Of a stretch of DNA of 64,000 bases, positions 62,918-64,000 are shown one piece after another. The translations under genes were made by a program, and so were the position numbers. Positions within the stretch are counted from its first letter, which is position 1, and every line of letters starts with the position of its first letter. The notes under the pieces are model-generated. The model saw only the letters and a program-made list of their open reading frames with translations. It searched no databases and was not told the origin of the DNA. Source of the DNA: Agarilytica sp045430285 (GTDB taxonomy: Bacteria > Pseudomonadota > Gammaproteobacteria > Pseudomonadales > Cellvibrionaceae); assembly GCA_045430285.1 (NCBI GenBank), contig JAILXV010000005.1, positions 124,001 through 188,000 of the forward strand. Direction: 5' to 3'.

Positions 62918-64000
62918 TCAAGCCAGCGCTAACAAAATATCACCCACCGCAACAACATCACCTTCTTTTACATTGACGGTGGAAACAGTACCGGTGTGGG
63001 GCGCGCTGACTTGTGTTTCCATTTTCATAGCCTCCAACACTAATAAAGTATCGCCTTCTGTAACTTGCTGGCCGGGGGACACCAATACGCGGAATATATT
63101 CCCAGCTAATGGCGCTTTCACTGGTTCACCACCTGCGGCAACGGCATTGCCATGAGTAATTGGGGCGGCGCCAGATAGCGGAACGATGCCTGTCAGTTCG
63201 CCACCGTTATTTACCGTCACGGTATATTCTTCGCCATCCAAGGCAACGCTATACACTTCATCACCATTTTCGGCGTGCACGACGCTAGATTCTTTTCCCG
63301 TTGGTACCGGCTCAAAGAAGTCGGGGTTATCGCGATGTTCTAAAAATTTGAGGCCGATTTGCGGAAACAAAGCATAGGTGAGCACATCGTCTATTTCATT
63401 TTCGCCTTCCGCGATTTTTAAGCCCCTTTCTTTTGCTTCTTCCCGTAATGCTGTGCATAAGCTTTCTAATTCGGGTTCAAGTAAATCAGCAGGCCTGCAT
63501 GTAATGGGTACTTCACCTTCGGCCAATACTTTTGCCTGAAGTGCTTTATTCACCGGCGCAGGCGTTGCGCCGTATTCGCCGCGTAAAACACCGCTGGTTT
63601 CTTTTGATATCGTGGCAAATCGTTCACCACGCAACACATTGATAACAGCTTGCGTCCCGACAATTTGAGAGGTCGGCGTCACTAACGGTAAAAAGCCAAG
63701 ATCTTCACGTACTCTTGGGATTTCTTCCAATACTTCATCAAACTTATCTTCAGCGCCCTGCTCTTTAAGTTGGCCTTCCATGTTCGTTAACATACCGCCT
63801 GGAACTTGCGCGGTGAGAATCCGTGCGTCCACCCCTTTAAGTGAGCCTTCAAATTTCGCGTATTTTTTTCGGACATCACGAAAGTAGAGTGCGATATCTT
63901 GCAACGCAAGAAGATTCAAGCCTGTATCTCGGGCTTCACCTTCTAAAGACGCAACGAGTGTTTCGGTGGGGCTATGGCCGTAGGTGGTCGACATAGACGA
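62918..64000 (-). CDS. oadA: Oxaloacetate decarboxylase alpha subunit (C-terminal part)
   Basis: Biotin-carrying carboxyltransferase subunit of the Na+-pumping decarboxylase. The frame continues past the window end: codons before the first internal Met read Ser-Ser, matching the usual SSMSxTYGH of the carboxyltransferase domain. Visible are the end of that domain, the conserved PYC/OadA domain (GGMLTNMEGQLKEQGAEDKFDEVLEEIPRVREDLGFLPLVTPTSQIVGTQAVINV), a linker, and a C-terminal biotinyl domain with the biotinylated Lys in EAMKMET. About 40 percent of the gene, including the catalytic barrel, lies outside. Confidence 0.95.
   Translation of the reverse strand, partial: SSMSTTYGHSPTETLVASLEGEARDTGLNLLALQDIALYFRDVRKKYAKFEGSLKGVDARILTAQVPGGMLTNMEGQLKEQGAEDKFDEVLEEIPRVREDLGFLPLVTPTSQIVGTQAVINVLRGERFATISKETSGVLRGEYGATPAPVNKALQAKVLAEGEVPITCRPADLLEPELESLCTALREEAKERGLKIAEGENEIDDVLTYALFPQIGLKFLEHRDNPDFFEPVPTGKESSVVHAENGDEVYSVALDGEEYTVTVNNGGELTGIVPLSGAAPITHGNAVAAGGEPVKAPLAGNIFRVLVSPGQQVTEGDTLLVLEAMKMETQVSAPHTGTVSTVNVKEGDVVAVGDILLALA

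Overview
The window looks like chromosomal DNA of a heterotrophic, probably marine gammaproteobacterium, plausibly of the Cellvibrionales or a nearby order. This rests on the gene order (lptF / pepA-holC-valS; dnaX-ybaB-recR-rnd-ycgL-ycgN), the moderate GC content by eye, the TonB-dependent receptor, the extracellular polyester depolymerase, and the Na+-pumping oxaloacetate decarboxylase. I see no phage, insertion sequence, tRNA, rRNA or CRISPR array. One RNA gene is clear: the 4.5S SRP RNA (ffs).

Layout. 1-6.7 kb: lptF (cut by the window edge) divergent from pepA-holC-acidic ORF-valS-lipoprotein. 6.7-18.4 kb: an accessory stretch of cell-envelope genes. It holds a secreted protein with a collagen-like Gly-Pro-Leu tract, a LysR regulator, a lipoprotein with seven FG-GAP repeats, a divergent GlpD-like flavoprotein, a lipoprotein that combines a clan-A glycosidase-like domain with RTX repeats, and a von Willebrand A membrane protein. 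18.7-25.4 kb: housekeeping genes on the minus strand (dnaX, ybaB, recR, rnd, ycgL, ycgN, yceI-like, slyX, small membrane protein) with ffs upstream of dnaX. dnaX carries a complete E. coli-like programmed -1 frameshift signal. 25.5-28.8 kb: serA, a serC of the less common type, and a thioredoxin-TPR chaperedoxin.

29.2-48.7 kb is the most coherent block. It covers nearly a whole poly-3-hydroxybutyrate (PHB) economy: phaB, two phasins, phaR, phaC, a small unknown ORF, 3-hydroxybutyrate dehydrogenase, both subunits of a 3-oxoacid CoA-transferase with a divergent LysR regulator, a CrbS/CrbR-like two-component pair, a GntP-type permease, a TonB-dependent receptor, a Crp/Fnr regulator, and an extracellular PHB-depolymerase-like esterase. 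Read together, the depolymerase would cut external polyester, the receptor and permease could import the products, BdhA and the CoA-transferase would feed acetoacetyl-CoA, and PhaB/PhaC would store it again. The receptor and permease substrates are inferred from position only.

49-64 kb: a short AraC-type protein, a Cache-domain chemoreceptor, a three-gene envelope operon (RND/MMPL protein, LolA-like periplasmic protein, outer-membrane barrel) with a TetR regulator and matching operator-like palindromes at both promoters, then trhO, bolA, an Arg-rich small ORF with a response regulator, pyruvate kinase, and oadB/oadA. oadA is cut by the window end.
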